Shown: positions 1 through 9,213 of the stretch, piece by piece
How positions within the stretch are numbered: the first letter of the stretch is position 1
How the letters are laid out: the number at the start of each line of letters is the position of its first letter
From: Clostridia bacterium
GTDB lineage: Bacteria > Bacillota > Clostridia > Oscillospirales > CAG-272
NCBI GenBank assembly: GCA_017453305.1
Contig: JAFTKJ010000038.1
Location: forward strand, 1-64,000
Length of the DNA: 64,000 bases
Direction: 5' to 3'
Translations under genes and position numbers: made by a program
Notes under the pieces: generated by a model
Told to the model about the DNA's origin: nothing
Seen by the model: the letters and a program-made list of their open reading frames with translations, nothing else
Database searches by the model: none

Positions 1-16
1 AAAGCCCATACCCCTA

Positions 17-250
17 AGGTTGTACTCAGACAAAGGCTCCCTCCGGGAGGGAGGCTGTCAAATGTCGCAAGCGACAAAGGACTGAGGGAGAGTGCGTAAC
101 AAGGAAGATACTACAACCCTAAAGTCACGCAGGCTCCTTCCGTCACGCTACGCGTGCCACCGCAAGTCGCCAACGGCGATCTTGACGCGGCTTTGCCGCT
201 TTCCTCATCGGAGGGAGGCTTTTCGCTAGCCTCATTATACCACAAATCGG
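17..250. repeat. Hairpin-rich non-coding repeat (MITE-like)
   Basis: The first 336 bases hold no gene. Positions 17-250 are a string of short GC-rich inverted repeats: CTCCCTCC/GGGAGG near 38-53, TGTCGC/GCGACA at 63-76, CACGC/GCGTG near 143-156, and a GAGGCT/AGCCTC pair near 216-233. The sub-block 17-120 is bracketed by imperfect inverted ends, AAGGTTGTACT on the left and ACTACAACCCT on the right. This modular layout resembles small non-autonomous repeats dispersed in Clostridia genomes; that dispersal is from memory and not testable here because only one copy is in view. It lies downstream of the GH20 stop, so its last hairpin may also act as a terminator for that minus-strand operon. Confidence 0.5.
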
Positions 251-336
251 CAGAGAAAACAAGTTCTCTAGCGAAATTTTGTGCTTACGAATTCTCCGTT
301 AAGAGTATCACGCCAAACCCTCGGTTCTTTTTGCAT

Positions 337-1776
337 TTATTCATTGATCAATCTGGATGCCGCGTTTAAAAGCGGTTCCATGTTTTCCAGCATCTGTGTC
401 AGATCGCTGCGGCGCTGTACGTTCCAGCACCGCTCGGAAAGGGCGGCAAGGTTTTCAAGCACCAATCCTGCCTCTTGTGCAAACGAACATCCCCAAGAGC
501 AGATCTGTGCGCCGAGAAGACGGTCGGTAGGCGGCAGGTGGATCGGGTTGTAGCATGCGGCAGAGCCCTCCCACCAATGCTGGAGGTTGTAAACGTCCCA
601 TTGCAAAATATCCTTGGCGTACCATCTGCGCACAAGGCTCGGTACAATGTAAAGCGGTTGCCAGGAGGCGTTGATGATGCGAAAGCCCTCGTCCAACAAA
701 TCCTGCGCTTGATGGTAGTGCGATTCCCACGCAATGACGATCGTCTCTCTGGGAATACGCGGAATACTTTCCTTGGGAAAGCCCTCCCATACGATCGGAG
801 TTCTTCCTTTATCCAATACCATCTGTGCGATCCGTGCCGTAAACTCTACGTAAAGGTCGTTGGAGTCCTTCAAGCCATGCTCCTTGATGTAAGACTTGCA
901 AACGGGGCAAAAATCCCAAACCGCGCTGTCGGCTTCGTCGCCGCCAATGTGAATATAGGGTGTATGAGGGAACAGCTCACAAATTTCGTCCAGCATCGTG
1001 CGCAAAGCATCGGTAGCTATCTGACTGCCTGCACAGATGATACTGTCAGGATCGAGCACGTCGCCGTTTTCGGTGGTCAGGAGCGCGGTGTTTCCCTCCA
1101 ACCGGTTTTTGAATATTTCGGGATATATGCGTGTGAGCATGGTTGCGTGTCCGGGAATTTCCAGCTCCGGGATCAACGTCACGCCGCGTGCTTCGGCATA
1201 AGCGTTCAGTTGTGCAAGCTCCTCCTTGCTGTAGCCGGGCTGAGCGGCGGAGAGAAGGGGAAATGCCTTGGAGGGCAAACGGTACGCACGGTTGTCCATG
1301 ACGTGCAAATGCAGATATTTGACTTTGTAGAAAAAGCAAAGGTCAACGTACTGAAAAAGGGTTTTGGAGGTGTGGTACTTAGATACGAGATCCAGCATCA
1401 AGCCGCGAAAATCCTTGTCGGGGTAATCGCAGATCTGTACCACGGGGGAGCAGATCATCCCGTCCTTGACCGTTACCAGCTGCAAGACGGTTGCAAGACC
1501 GTACAAAATGCCCTCACGTGTGGAGGCAAGAATACGGATCGTGTCGTCAACCTCAATTTTGTAGCCGTCGCTCCTGACGTCGGGCGAAAACGAGAGCAGG
1601 ATGCCGCCGTCTCCTTTTTTGAGCGCGGCACCGTGAATTTTCAAAAATGCGGACGTAAATACGTCAATCGTCGATTCCCATTCCTCACAGCTCGTCTTTA
1701 CAAGGAGGGGGAATTTTGCATCTCCCTCGCGCGTGAGTGTAAGATCTTTGGGTTCGGGGAAAATTTTCAGGATCAT
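337..1776 (-). CDS. Glycoside hydrolase family 20 beta-N-acetylhexosaminidase
   Basis: A 479-residue GH20 enzyme expected to release terminal GlcNAc or GalNAc from beta-linked glycans by substrate-assisted catalysis. The N-terminal 115 or so residues look like the small GH20b domain. The TIM barrel starts near DFRGLMLD (122-129), followed by LHLHVMD (155-161). The family signature HIGGDEAD is at 276-283, giving the catalytic pair Asp280-Glu281. There is no signal peptide or membrane segment, so it is probably cytoplasmic and acts on imported oligosaccharides or recycled wall fragments. GAGGAGG lies a few bases before the ATG. It is the last gene of the DUF951-yfhO-ruvAB operon, 49 bases after the preceding gene. 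Confidence 0.9.
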   Translation of the reverse strand: MILKIFPEPKDLTLTREGDAKFPLLVKTSCEEWESTIDVFTSAFLKIHGAALKKGDGGILLSFSPDVRSDGYKIEVDDTIRILASTREGILYGLATVLQLVTVKDGMICSPVVQICDYPDKDFRGLMLDLVSKYHTSKTLFQYVDLCFFYKVKYLHLHVMDNRAYRLPSKAFPLLSAAQPGYSKEELAQLNAYAEARGVTLIPELEIPGHATMLTRIYPEIFKNRLEGNTALLTTENGDVLDPDSIICAGSQIATDALRTMLDEICELFPHTPYIHIGGDEADSAVWDFCPVCKSYIKEHGLKDSNDLYVEFTARIAQMVLDKGRTPIVWEGFPKESIPRIPRETIVIAWESHYHQAQDLLDEGFRIINASWQPLYIVPSLVRRWYAKDILQWDVYNLQHWWEGSAACYNPIHLPPTDRLLGAQICSWGCSFAQEAGLVLENLAALSERCWNVQRRSDLTQMLENMEPLLNAASRLINE

Positions 1777-1825
1777 ACAAGCCTCCTCGTTTTACATGGC
1801 AGAGCGTTGCAGCGCGCGTGCGAGG

Positions 1826-2497
1826 TCAGAGCGCTTCTTCCTCTTTTCGCTTTAGTTCCTCGCGTTCCTCTGCGCTCATGCGGTTAAATTTCTTTAAGGC
1901 TTTGAAAACCTTTCTGTTTTTGGAAAGTCGCTTGATGCGACTGACCTGCAATGGGTACATAAAGACGATATGCCAGCCCAAATGAGTCAATAAGGCAAGC
2001 TTTCGTGCCATTTTGATCACGTCAGAGCGGTTGGTTCCAAAGGCTTGCGTCAAAGGTGCGAGGTTACCGCTGTGCTCCACCTCAAAAAAGGCATATGCCA
2101 TTGGTAACAGCTCAAACAGTCCCCAGCGATCCCACAAGCCGTAAGAATAGGATCTTGCAATCACGTCCACGTAGTCGCCGTCCTTCAGATCGGTCAGGTG
2201 ATATTCACAGGTGACGCGTAAAAACATCTGATCGACAAAGGAAAGCAGGGACTGTCCGCATTTGTCTGCAAGCCGATTGAGAAAATGGCTTTGCGGTGCT
2301 TGATCATCCCATTTGAAAGTTGCCGTTGGTTTGATCGGCGCTATTGCAATATCGCATTCGGTTCCGTCAATCTCTACGTCCAAAAAGGTCGGGGAAGACT
2401 GCGGCTCGACGCGGTAAAAGCGTGTTTGAGTTGCATCCTTGATGCGAATATTGCAGGCGTGAAAGCTGTTTTCTGAAACAGTCAGATATAAAGTCAC
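1826..2497 (-). CDS. Conserved hypothetical protein in ruv operon
   Basis: No family recognised. I place the start at a GTG at 2497, one base past the ruvB stop, because GAGG sits 6 bases upstream and a longer ATG version (to 2524) would overlap ruvB without a ribosome site. The product is about 223 residues. The N-terminal half is rich in beta-type segments (TLYLTVSEN, FLDVEIDGTECDIAI). The middle has aromatic stretches (YSYGLWDRWGLFELLPMAYAFFEVEH) that could be buried helices. The C-terminus is strongly basic then charged (RIKRLSKNRK ... EEREELKRKEEE). It is probably translationally coupled to ruvB and followed by GH20, but neither neighbour suggests a role. Confidence 0.75.
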   Translation of the reverse strand: MTLYLTVSENSFHACNIRIKDATQTRFYRVEPQSSPTFLDVEIDGTECDIAIAPIKPTATFKWDDQAPQSHFLNRLADKCGQSLLSFVDQMFLRVTCEYHLTDLKDGDYVDVIARSYSYGLWDRWGLFELLPMAYAFFEVEHSGNLAPLTQAFGTNRSDVIKMARKLALLTHLGWHIVFMYPLQVSRIKRLSKNRKVFKALKKFNRMSAEEREELKRKEEEAL

Positions 2498-2498
2498 G

Positions 2499-3572
2499 TT
2501 ACACCTCGTCCGCAGTGTCTCCAAACAGCTTCATTTGCTCGGAGGGGGTGGGCATTACGGGAGAGGGCAGTCCTAAATGCTGATAAGCCAGATGCGTGAC
2601 GCATCTGCCGCGCGGCGTGCGTGAGAGAAAACCGATCTGCATCAGGTAAGGCTCGTACATATCCTCCAGGGTGATTGCCTCCTCGCCAACGGTGGCGGCA
2701 AGCGTTTCAAGACCCACGGGACCACCGCCGTAAAACTTGATGATGGTTTCCAGCATGCGTCTGTCCACATTGTCAAGTCCCAGCTGGTCGATCTCAAGGC
2801 GCGTCAGGGCGTAATTTGCAATGTTGGAATCGATCCTTCCATCGCCCTTGATCTGTGCAAAGTCACGCACACGCTTGAGCAGGCGGTTGGCAATACGCGG
2901 CGTTCCGCGAGAGCGGCTTGCAATCTCAATGGCACCGTCGTCGGTGATGTCCATTTCCAAAATGCCAGCATTGCGGCGCACGATGGTGGCAAGCTCTTCG
3001 GGGGTGTAAAGCTCCAATTTGAGGATCACGCCAAAGCGATCACGCAAGGGCGTGGTCATCTGTCCCGCTCTTGTGGTCGCACCAATGAGGGTAAATCGGG
3101 GCAGATCGATGCGGATGCTGCGTGCCGACGGACCTTTTCCGATGATGATGTCCAGCGCGTAATCCTCCATGGCAGGGTAAAGGATCTCCTCCACACTGCG
3201 GGAGAGGCGGTGGATCTCGTCGATAAAGAGCACGTCCCCTTCGTTGAGGTTGGTCAGAATGGCGGCAAGATCGCCCTGCTTTTCAATGGCGGGACCGGAC
3301 GTGACGCGAATATTCACGCCCATCTCTGCCGCGATGATGTTGGAAAGCGTAGTTTTACCAAGACCGGGAGGGCCGTAGAGCAGCACGTGATCCAATGGAT
3401 CTCCGCGTCCCTTTGCCGCCTCAATATAGACCTTGAGGTTTTCCTTGACCTTTTCCTGGCCGATGTATTCATCCAGCGTTTTTGGGCGCAGGGAAAATTC
3501 CACGTCGGAGTCCTGTGCCGAGTAGCCGGTATTCATGATCCGATTTTCAAAATCAAATTCGTTGGTATCCAT
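2499..3572 (-). CDS. ruvB: Holliday junction branch migration helicase RuvB
   Basis: RuvB is the hexameric AAA+ motor that, with RuvA, drives branch migration of Holliday junctions. The 357-residue protein has Walker A GPPGLGKT at 67-74, Walker B LFIDEIH at 115-121, the GATTRAG sensor-1 region, and the C-terminal winged helix ([12 protein letters not shown] ... [17 protein letters not shown]). Length and motifs are normal. It lies 20 bases downstream of ruvA on the same strand, the usual ruvAB order; ruvC is in the divergent operon at 7806. Confidence 0.98.
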   Translation of the reverse strand: MDTNEFDFENRIMNTGYSAQDSDVEFSLRPKTLDEYIGQEKVKENLKVYIEAAKGRGDPLDHVLLYGPPGLGKTTLSNIIAAEMGVNIRVTSGPAIEKQGDLAAILTNLNEGDVLFIDEIHRLSRSVEEILYPAMEDYALDIIIGKGPSARSIRIDLPRFTLIGATTRAGQMTTPLRDRFGVILKLELYTPEELATIVRRNAGILEMDITDDGAIEIASRSRGTPRIANRLLKRVRDFAQIKGDGRIDSNIANYALTRLEIDQLGLDNVDRRMLETIIKFYGGGPVGLETLAATVGEEAITLEDMYEPYLMQIGFLSRTPRGRCVTHLAYQHLGLPSPVMPTPSEQMKLFGDTADEV

Positions 3573-3592
3573 TCGGCGTCCTTTCTGCTACG

Positions 3593-4219
3593 TCAATATT
3601 TCATCAGCTTTTTGAGCGAGAGGCGAATGATCTCCTCCAGCTCCATTTTGGAAAGATCCATATCCTTGATTGCCGCAAGTGCCTCCGCACGGGAATATCC
3701 CAATACCATCAAAGCGTCAACGGCTTCGGAAAGCTTTTCGTTCTTGGGAGGTACGGATGCACCCTGCGAGGAGGGAAGCGTGGGAAGATCGCCGCCCTGC
3801 GATTTGAGCAGCTTATCCTTCAATTCCAAAATAATACGCGCGGCGGTCTTGGGACCGATACCGTTTGCCTTGGAGATCGTTTTTTTGTCATCGGTACAAA
3901 CGGCAAGCGCGAATTTTTCGGGGGTGAGGAAGGAGAGGATGGACATTGCCGCCTTGGGACCGACGCCCGATACGGTGATCAAAAGCTTAAAGGTGGAAAG
4001 CTCGGTCTCGGTGGCAAAGCCGAACAGCTCGATATCGTCCTCGCGCACAGCCATGTACGTAAAGAGCTTGACCGTGGGAGGGTCCTTGACCGAACGGCTT
4101 GCTGGCATGGCATCGTAGGTCGTTCCGCTGACGGTGAGCTTGTAGCCAACACCGCCCACGTCAATTACAGCAAAAGCATTTTCAAGATACGTTAATTTTC
4201 CGCACAGATAGTAAAACAT
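3593..4219 (-). CDS. ruvA: Holliday junction DNA-binding protein RuvA
   Basis: RuvA binds four-way junctions as a tetramer and loads RuvB. The 208-residue protein begins with the expected OB fold (MFYYLCGKLTYLE ... VGYKLTVSG). It carries two helix-hairpin-helix elements, one at TVSGVGPKAAMSIL and one at ANGIGPKTAARIILELK. It ends with the flexible linker and the C-terminal domain III that contacts RuvB (EAVDALMVLGYSRAEALAAI). It starts 6 bases after the yfhO stop, so it is co-transcribed with that membrane protein gene and with ruvB. Confidence 0.97.
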   Translation of the reverse strand: MFYYLCGKLTYLENAFAVIDVGGVGYKLTVSGTTYDAMPASRSVKDPPTVKLFTYMAVREDDIELFGFATETELSTFKLLITVSGVGPKAAMSILSFLTPEKFALAVCTDDKKTISKANGIGPKTAARIILELKDKLLKSQGGDLPTLPSSQGASVPPKNEKLSEAVDALMVLGYSRAEALAAIKDMDLSKMELEEIIRLSLKKLMKY

Positions 4220-4225
4220 AGGAGT

Positions 4226-7200
4226 TTAGTCCTTTCTATCATCATCTTCATTTTCTTCGTTTTTTTCGGGGGAAAGGGAATCTTGTGGCGCGTCTGATGT
4301 CACTTCGCTGTCCTGCGGTGTTTCTTCGTCGGAGTTTTTTTCTTCGGAGTTTTCTTCCTCGGAGGTTTCTTCCTCGGTCACCTCGGTTTCTTCGGCTTCC
4401 TCGATCTGTTCGGGTTTCTCAGCCTTATCGGCATCCTCATCGCTATCAGTTTCCTTTTCGTCCTCTGATTCTTCGGTTTCCTCATCGTAATCGATGTCAT
4501 CGCGGACCTTACAACCAAAGTGGAAGCGGCGATCCAGGATCAGAAGCAGAATAAAGATGGCAATGGAGATCAGCGAGATGATCAAGCCGACGGTAATGGT
4601 TTTGGGACTGTAGACCATACGAATTTCGTGCTCCTCACCGGCATCTCCCTCGATGTGGAATGCAAGCAGAGCGCCAAACGCCTTGGTGATCTCTACGCGC
4701 TCGCCGTCTACAAAGACCTGCCAGCCGTTGTCGTAGGGAATGGTGGTCATCAAAAGCTCGCTTTCATCTGCGGCGGTAAAGGTGCCTTCAAAGGAGCTTT
4801 CGGTATAATCGGTGATCTTGAACTGTTTTTCGGCAAGACGCTCCATCGCATCCTCAAACACTGCCCAATCAATGTAGTAGAAGTAGTCTGCGTCTCGCTT
4901 GACGAAAAAGTTGTCCGTGGTCAGCGTCATTTCAAGCTCCAGATAGTCGCCTGCCTCGTACATGCCAAGGGATATGATACGGTTGCTTTCATTTCCGTTA
5001 AACGTACCAAAATCCTCGGGAGTTCCGTCGTTGACCGTAAGGGTCAGATCTACCTCACGCGGATAGTCGGTGGGGGCGTAGAAAAAGATCTCGGCGGATA
5101 CGGGAACGTCCTCCACGGTGCAGGTCAGCGTACCGGTGGCAGTGGGGGTCTCCTTGGAGTATCCTGCCTCGTTATCCGAATAACTTCCGTAAAAGACGCC
5201 GCTTTTGCGGAAGGTGTGCGAAACGGGAACAAAGATCTGCAGTGTTTCTTCTTCGCCAAGCATGGCGCTGACCATTGCGTTGAGGCGTTCAAAATGGCTG
5301 TCGTAGTGGTCCTCGTATACGGTCGCCTTGGTTTCTTCCACGTTCAGCCATTCGTTCATCGCTTCCTTCAAGGATCCGATGAGCTTGGAGAGCGCGCTCT
5401 TTTCCTTGACCTCGCCGTTCTCGTCCAAATCCTCCAACAGCTCGTCCTCAACAAAGCCGAGCGGGAACTCCAGCACGTCCTCGTCTACGGCGTAAGCAAT
5501 CGAGAGGGCGTAGGGATTGAGGTAAGCGGTGTAGCCGTTCTTTTTATCGGTGGCAAATTCGTCGTAGTAATTTTGGTAGATGTCATCGTCGGAGATCACG
5601 TACTTCAAGCCAAGCAGGGAATCGCTTACGGGCGTGCCGCCGAGATATTTGGACCAATGCGACTTGGAGGAGTAGCCCATCTTGTTCAAAAACTTGATGG
5701 TCTCCTTGTTGAGCGTAGAGGTCGATCCGGAAAGTCCGCGCATGCCAAGCGCCATATTGTCGTTGGTCTTGCGGAAGAAGGTCTTTTCCATGCGGTAGAA
5801 GCTGTCGTCCTTCTCCTGCACCTCTTCCACAATGGGGCGCGCCTTGTTGAGAAAATCATTGTAATAGCTGTATTTGGAGTAGCCGACGTCCATGCCAAGG
5901 GCGCTGATGTTCCACAAGCCGTTGAGGAATACCTCAATGATGATCACCGCCAACAGCCCCGCACTTGCAACCTGAGGGGTCAAAGACTTGCGCAGGATCG
6001 CCAAAGCGGCAATATAGGCAAAGATCAAGATCAAAGAGAAATAAATGCAGGCAAAATCGTTGGGGTCAAAATGTCCCTCGTCGGGGTTGCCGTACTTTTG
6101 CAGAATCACGCAAAACAGCGCGATCAAGCCGCCCGTTCCCATGGTGACACGCAAGGAGACGTTTTCAAAGTCCGCAAAGGCGCGGCAGGCAAGCACGCAC
6201 AGATAAAAGGAGAACATAAAGCTGTAACGATAATTGAGCCAGTTCGGATTCTGGAAGCCGTGCCATACCAGGTCAACGATGTTGATGGAAAAGCTTGCAA
6301 ACAGAATCAGCAGCAATATACCCGAAAAGATCTTTTGCTGCATCGGGTATTTCTTGGAAAGGAAGTAAGAGGGGATGAGCAGGAGCGTCAGCATGCCGCA
6401 ATAGACAAAGGGGAGTCCGTCAGGGCGCACCGTATCGTAAGAGCCGGGCAAGAGCTTGTAGAGGAACTCCAGCATGTCAAACTTCATTGCAAACTCCCAG
6501 TCGGGGTTGCTGAAGGTGGTCTTTCCAAAGTTGAGCGAATAGTAAGCGGCAAAAATGATCACCGCCGCAATGCCAACGGCAAGGATCGAATATCCCGCCA
6601 TGCGCCCAAGCGAGCGCCAAAAATGGAAGCGCTCACGCAAGGGATTGTTGCGGTAATCTTCGGTGTGTGCAAAGTAGTAAACGAAGAAGTAGATCAGGCA
6701 ATAGATGCAGAGCATGTAGCCGATGTAGTAGTTGCTGAACAGTGCAATGGCAAGGGAAACGGTGTAAAGCTTGAATTTTCCGTGCTTGATGACCGACTCG
6801 ATGCCAAGCGTGATCAGGGGGAGCCACATGACGGCGTCGATCCACATGGTGTTGTGCTGCTGTACCACTGCATAGGAGGAAAGCGCGTAGAAGCAAGAAA
6901 ATGCGATGACGGAAAGCTTGCTTTTATCCTTCAGCGTCTTGTGCATGTAATAGCCAAAGGTTCCGCCACACAGCGCACACTTGAGCAAAAAGAGTGCCAG
7001 GAGTGCCTCCAGCATGCGGTTTTGCGGAAACAGACACACAAGGAAGGACAGCGGGCTTGCAAGATAGTAGGCGTAAATACCCAAAAACTCACCGCCCAGG
7101 GCACGGGAGAAGGAGTAGAGCAGCTCTGCATCTCCGTGTACGAAGTTGCGCAACGCCTCAAAGAACCATACGTACTGACCGTTGAGGTCCAGCACCAGCA

Positions 7201-7393
7201 CACAGCCATTACCAAAGGGATGTTCGCCCCTTGCCAGATAGATCAGATACATGACCACGGCAGGGATGATCATACATAAAAGAAGGTAGCCGTACTCAGC
7301 CCAAACGCTTTGCAGGCGCGTATTGTTCTTCAAAAGCCCCGGGAGAGCCTTCAAAGAACGCTTTTCGCCGTCTTTTTTTCGGAAGATATTCAT
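4226..7393 (-). CDS. YfhO-family multi-pass membrane protein with acidic tail
   Basis: A 1055-residue member of the YfhO family (large GT-C-like membrane proteins; in Gram-positives linked to glycosylation of lipoteichoic acid or related envelope polymers). The first ~500 residues contain about a dozen hydrophobic helices, beginning YGYLLLCMIIPAVVMYLIYLA. A large extracytoplasmic part follows, and one last helix (TVGLIISLISIAIFILLLIL) sits near 940-960. The final ~94 residues (962-1055, DNA about 4229-4510) are almost pure Glu/Asp/Ser/Thr and should be cytoplasmic; such a tail is unusual. The gene is second in its operon, 17 bases after the DUF951 gene and 6 before ruvA. The substrate cannot be told from sequence. 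Confidence 0.85.
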   Translation of the reverse strand: MNIFRKKDGEKRSLKALPGLLKNNTRLQSVWAEYGYLLLCMIIPAVVMYLIYLARGEHPFGNGCVLVLDLNGQYVWFFEALRNFVHGDAELLYSFSRALGGEFLGIYAYYLASPLSFLVCLFPQNRMLEALLALFLLKCALCGGTFGYYMHKTLKDKSKLSVIAFSCFYALSSYAVVQQHNTMWIDAVMWLPLITLGIESVIKHGKFKLYTVSLAIALFSNYYIGYMLCIYCLIYFFVYYFAHTEDYRNNPLRERFHFWRSLGRMAGYSILAVGIAAVIIFAAYYSLNFGKTTFSNPDWEFAMKFDMLEFLYKLLPGSYDTVRPDGLPFVYCGMLTLLLIPSYFLSKKYPMQQKIFSGILLLILFASFSINIVDLVWHGFQNPNWLNYRYSFMFSFYLCVLACRAFADFENVSLRVTMGTGGLIALFCVILQKYGNPDEGHFDPNDFACIYFSLILIFAYIAALAILRKSLTPQVASAGLLAVIIIEVFLNGLWNISALGMDVGYSKYSYYNDFLNKARPIVEEVQEKDDSFYRMEKTFFRKTNDNMALGMRGLSGSTSTLNKETIKFLNKMGYSSKSHWSKYLGGTPVSDSLLGLKYVISDDDIYQNYYDEFATDKKNGYTAYLNPYALSIAYAVDEDVLEFPLGFVEDELLEDLDENGEVKEKSALSKLIGSLKEAMNEWLNVEETKATVYEDHYDSHFERLNAMVSAMLGEEETLQIFVPVSHTFRKSGVFYGSYSDNEAGYSKETPTATGTLTCTVEDVPVSAEIFFYAPTDYPREVDLTLTVNDGTPEDFGTFNGNESNRIISLGMYEAGDYLELEMTLTTDNFFVKRDADYFYYIDWAVFEDAMERLAEKQFKITDYTESSFEGTFTAADESELLMTTIPYDNGWQVFVDGERVEITKAFGALLAFHIEGDAGEEHEIRMVYSPKTITVGLIISLISIAIFILLLILDRRFHFGCKVRDDIDYDEETEESEDEKETDSDEDADKAEKPEQIEEAEETEVTEEETSEEENSEEKNSDEETPQDSEVTSDAPQDSLSPEKNEENEDDDRKD

Positions 7394-7410
7394 ATCATTC
7401 GGTTCCTTTC

Positions 7411-7620
7411 TTAATCTTTTGCGTCCGAGGTCTTATCCGCAAGGATCTGCTTTACGGCTTTTTCCAGCTTGATTCGGTCAATGGTCATATCTCTGCCACA
7501 GGTCTGGCATACGATGCGGACCTCGCTTCCCACGCGCAAAATACGAAAGATCTTGCCTCCGCACGGATGCGCTTTTTTCAGCTGGATCAGGTCATTTGCG
7601 TGCAACGGAAGAATGGGCAT
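7411..7620 (-). CDS. DUF951 family small protein
   Basis: A 69-residue protein of the DUF951 family found across Firmicutes, function unknown. The start is the ATG at 7620, preceded by GGAGG at 8 bases; the open frame continues upstream but without a ribosome site. Characteristic features are DLIQLKKAHPCGGKIFRILRVG and the later CxxC-like CQTCGRDMTIDR, so three cysteines are present and metal binding is possible. It is the first gene of the minus-strand operon, 44 bases below the -10 of its promoter. Confidence 0.85.
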   Translation of the reverse strand: MPILPLHANDLIQLKKAHPCGGKIFRILRVGSEVRIVCQTCGRDMTIDRIKLEKAVKQILADKTSDAKD

Positions 7621-7656
7621 GAGTGTTACCTCCACAAAAAAATACAATATATTGCT

Positions 7657-7685
7657 ATTATACCATAAAAAAATGCTTCTGTAAA
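7657..7685 (-). promoter_or_regulatory. SigA promoter for DUF951-yfhO-ruvAB operon
   Basis: Read on the minus strand: TTTACA (7685-7680), a 17-base spacer and TATAAT (7662-7657). It is back to back with the ruvC promoter. Confidence 0.75.
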
Positions 7686-7736
7686 CCAAAAATCTGTAAT
7701 TTCTACACGGAATTTTCTAAAAATTCAAATATTTGT

Positions 7737-7765
7737 TTGACTTTTGATAAAAAAAGTAGTATAAT
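7737..7765 (+). promoter_or_regulatory. SigA promoter for ruvC operon
   Basis: TTGACT at 7737-7742 and TATAAT at 7760-7765 with a 17-base spacer; transcription should start near 7772, about 34 bases before the ruvC start. Confidence 0.8.
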
Positions 7766-7805
7766 TATAATTGGATATTTATGTATGACGGATTGGAGAG
7801 CTTGA

Positions 7806-8303
7806 TTGATTATTTTGGGAATAGATCCCGGCTTGGCAATTGTCGGCTGGGGCGTGATCGAATATCGGAACGCAAGGTTTAAAACGATTGCATACGGCTC
7901 CCTGCAAACCCCTGCGGGAATGCGGACGGAGGAGCGGTTAAAACAGATTTTTGACGGCATGAACGAGCTGATCGAAAAGTATCATCCCGATGCCATGGCG
8001 GTGGAGGAGCTGTTCTTCAACACCAACATCACAACGGGTATCCGCGTAGCCGAGGCGCGCGGTGTCATTCTGCTTGCTGCAGAGCGTGCGGGCGTCAAGA
8101 TCTTTGAATATACGCCCTTGCAGGTCAAGCAGGCGGTGGTGGGATACGGTCGCGCCGAAAAAAAGCAGGTCATCAGCATGGTCACCATGCTCTTAGGTCT
8201 TGCGGCGCCGCCCAAGCCCGACGATACCGCCGATGCACTTGCCATTGCCATTTGCCACGCGCACAGCGGAGGCTCGCGCCTGGCACAGTACTATAACAAA
8301 TAA
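7806..8303 (+). CDS. ruvC: Holliday junction resolvase RuvC
   Basis: RuvC cuts Holliday junctions bound by RuvAB. The 165-residue protein has the RNase H-like metal site: Asp7 in GIDPG, Glu67/Glu68 in AVEELFF, and Asp140/Asp143 in PDDTADALA. The start is a TTG at 7806 with GGAGAG just upstream; no ATG fits the family N-terminus. It heads a plus-strand operon divergent from ruvAB, so the resolvasome genes share one intergenic promoter region. Confidence 0.97.
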   Translation: MIILGIDPGLAIVGWGVIEYRNARFKTIAYGSLQTPAGMRTEERLKQIFDGMNELIEKYHPDAMAVEELFFNTNITTGIRVAEARGVILLAAERAGVKIFEYTPLQVKQAVVGYGRAEKKQVISMVTMLLGLAAPPKPDDTADALAIAICHAHSGGSRLAQYYNK

Positions 8304-8322
8304 GCGAGAGGGAACAGACAAA

Positions 8323-9189
8323 ATGTGGTTTTCTGAAAATTGGAAGGATTATGAATTATTAGATACGTCGGATGGCGAACGCTTGGAGCGATGGGGAGAC
8401 TATATCCTCATCCGCCCCGACCCGCAGATCATCTGGAAGGGAGCTGCAAAGCACCCGGCGTGGAAGCGCGCGGACGGCATCTATCGACGCTCCTCCTCGG
8501 GCGGCGGTGCTTGGGTCAAAAACAAGCTTCCGCAATCCTGGAACATCAAATACGGTGAGCTCGGCTTTGTTTTGCGTCCCATGGGCTTTAAGCACACGGG
8601 TCTCTTTCCCGAGCAGGCGGCAAATTGGGATTGGTTCTCGGGACTGATCCAAAAAGCCGACCGCCCCATTAAGGTACTCAATCTCTTCGCTTATACGGGA
8701 GGCGCAACCGTTGCCGCAGCAAAGGCTGGCGCATCGGTCGTGCATGTGGATGCTTCCAAGGGCATCGTTGCGCAAGCAAAGGAGAACGCCGCCTTGTCGG
8801 GGCTTTCCGAGGCGCCGATCCGCTACATCGTTGACGACTGCAAAAAGTTCGTCGAGCGTGAGATCCGCCGCGGAAACCACTACGATGGTATCATTATGGA
8901 TCCCCCCTCCTACGGCAGAGGTCCCGGTGGGGAGGTATGGAAGCTGGAGGACAGCATCGACGAATTGATCTCCCTGACCTCACAGCTGCTCTCCGATAAG
9001 CCGCTCTTTTTCCTGGTCAATTCCTACACCACGGGTCTCTCTCCCTTGACGATGAGCTATCTGTTGGAATTGAAGGTGCGTGCACGCTACGGCGGATGTA
9101 TCGAGTCGGGGGAGCTTGGACTTCGCGTGACGCAAACGGGTGCTTTTTTGCCCTGCGGTGCAAGCTCGCGCTGGTATCTTGAGGATTGA
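8323..9189 (+). CDS. Class I SAM-dependent methyltransferase (RlmI-like)
   Basis: A 288-residue methyltransferase of the PF10672 type, related to 23S rRNA cytosine methyltransferases. The SAM-binding strand-loop is NLFAYTGGATVAAAKAGA, followed by VVHVDASKG; the catalytic-region motif is GIIMDPPSYGRG. The N-terminal ~90 residues (MWFSENWKDYELLDTSDGERLERWG) are the short beta domain typical of the family, without a recognisable PUA domain. I chose the ATG at 8323, which follows GAGAGGG; a longer frame reaching into ruvC lacks a site. The exact RNA target is inferred, not shown. Confidence 0.85.
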   Translation: MWFSENWKDYELLDTSDGERLERWGDYILIRPDPQIIWKGAAKHPAWKRADGIYRRSSSGGGAWVKNKLPQSWNIKYGELGFVLRPMGFKHTGLFPEQAANWDWFSGLIQKADRPIKVLNLFAYTGGATVAAAKAGASVVHVDASKGIVAQAKENAALSGLSEAPIRYIVDDCKKFVEREIRRGNHYDGIIMDPPSYGRGPGGEVWKLEDSIDELISLTSQLLSDKPLFFLVNSYTTGLSPLTMSYLLELKVRARYGGCIESGELGLRVTQTGAFLPCGASSRWYLED

Positions 9190-9213
9190 TTACAGACGAA
9201 AGGATAGAAGATT

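Noticed and set aside
475..1887. A 470-codon plus-strand frame opposite the GH20 gene
   Set aside because: Antisense shadow of a gene with a clear catalytic motif.
4520..7279. A 919-codon open frame on the plus strand opposite the yfhO gene
   Set aside because: It runs antisense through a clear membrane protein gene, has no family features or ribosome site, and arises from codon bias in the real gene.
7623..7805. A 60-codon plus-strand frame between the divergent ruv operons
   Set aside because: It covers both promoters and has no ribosome site.
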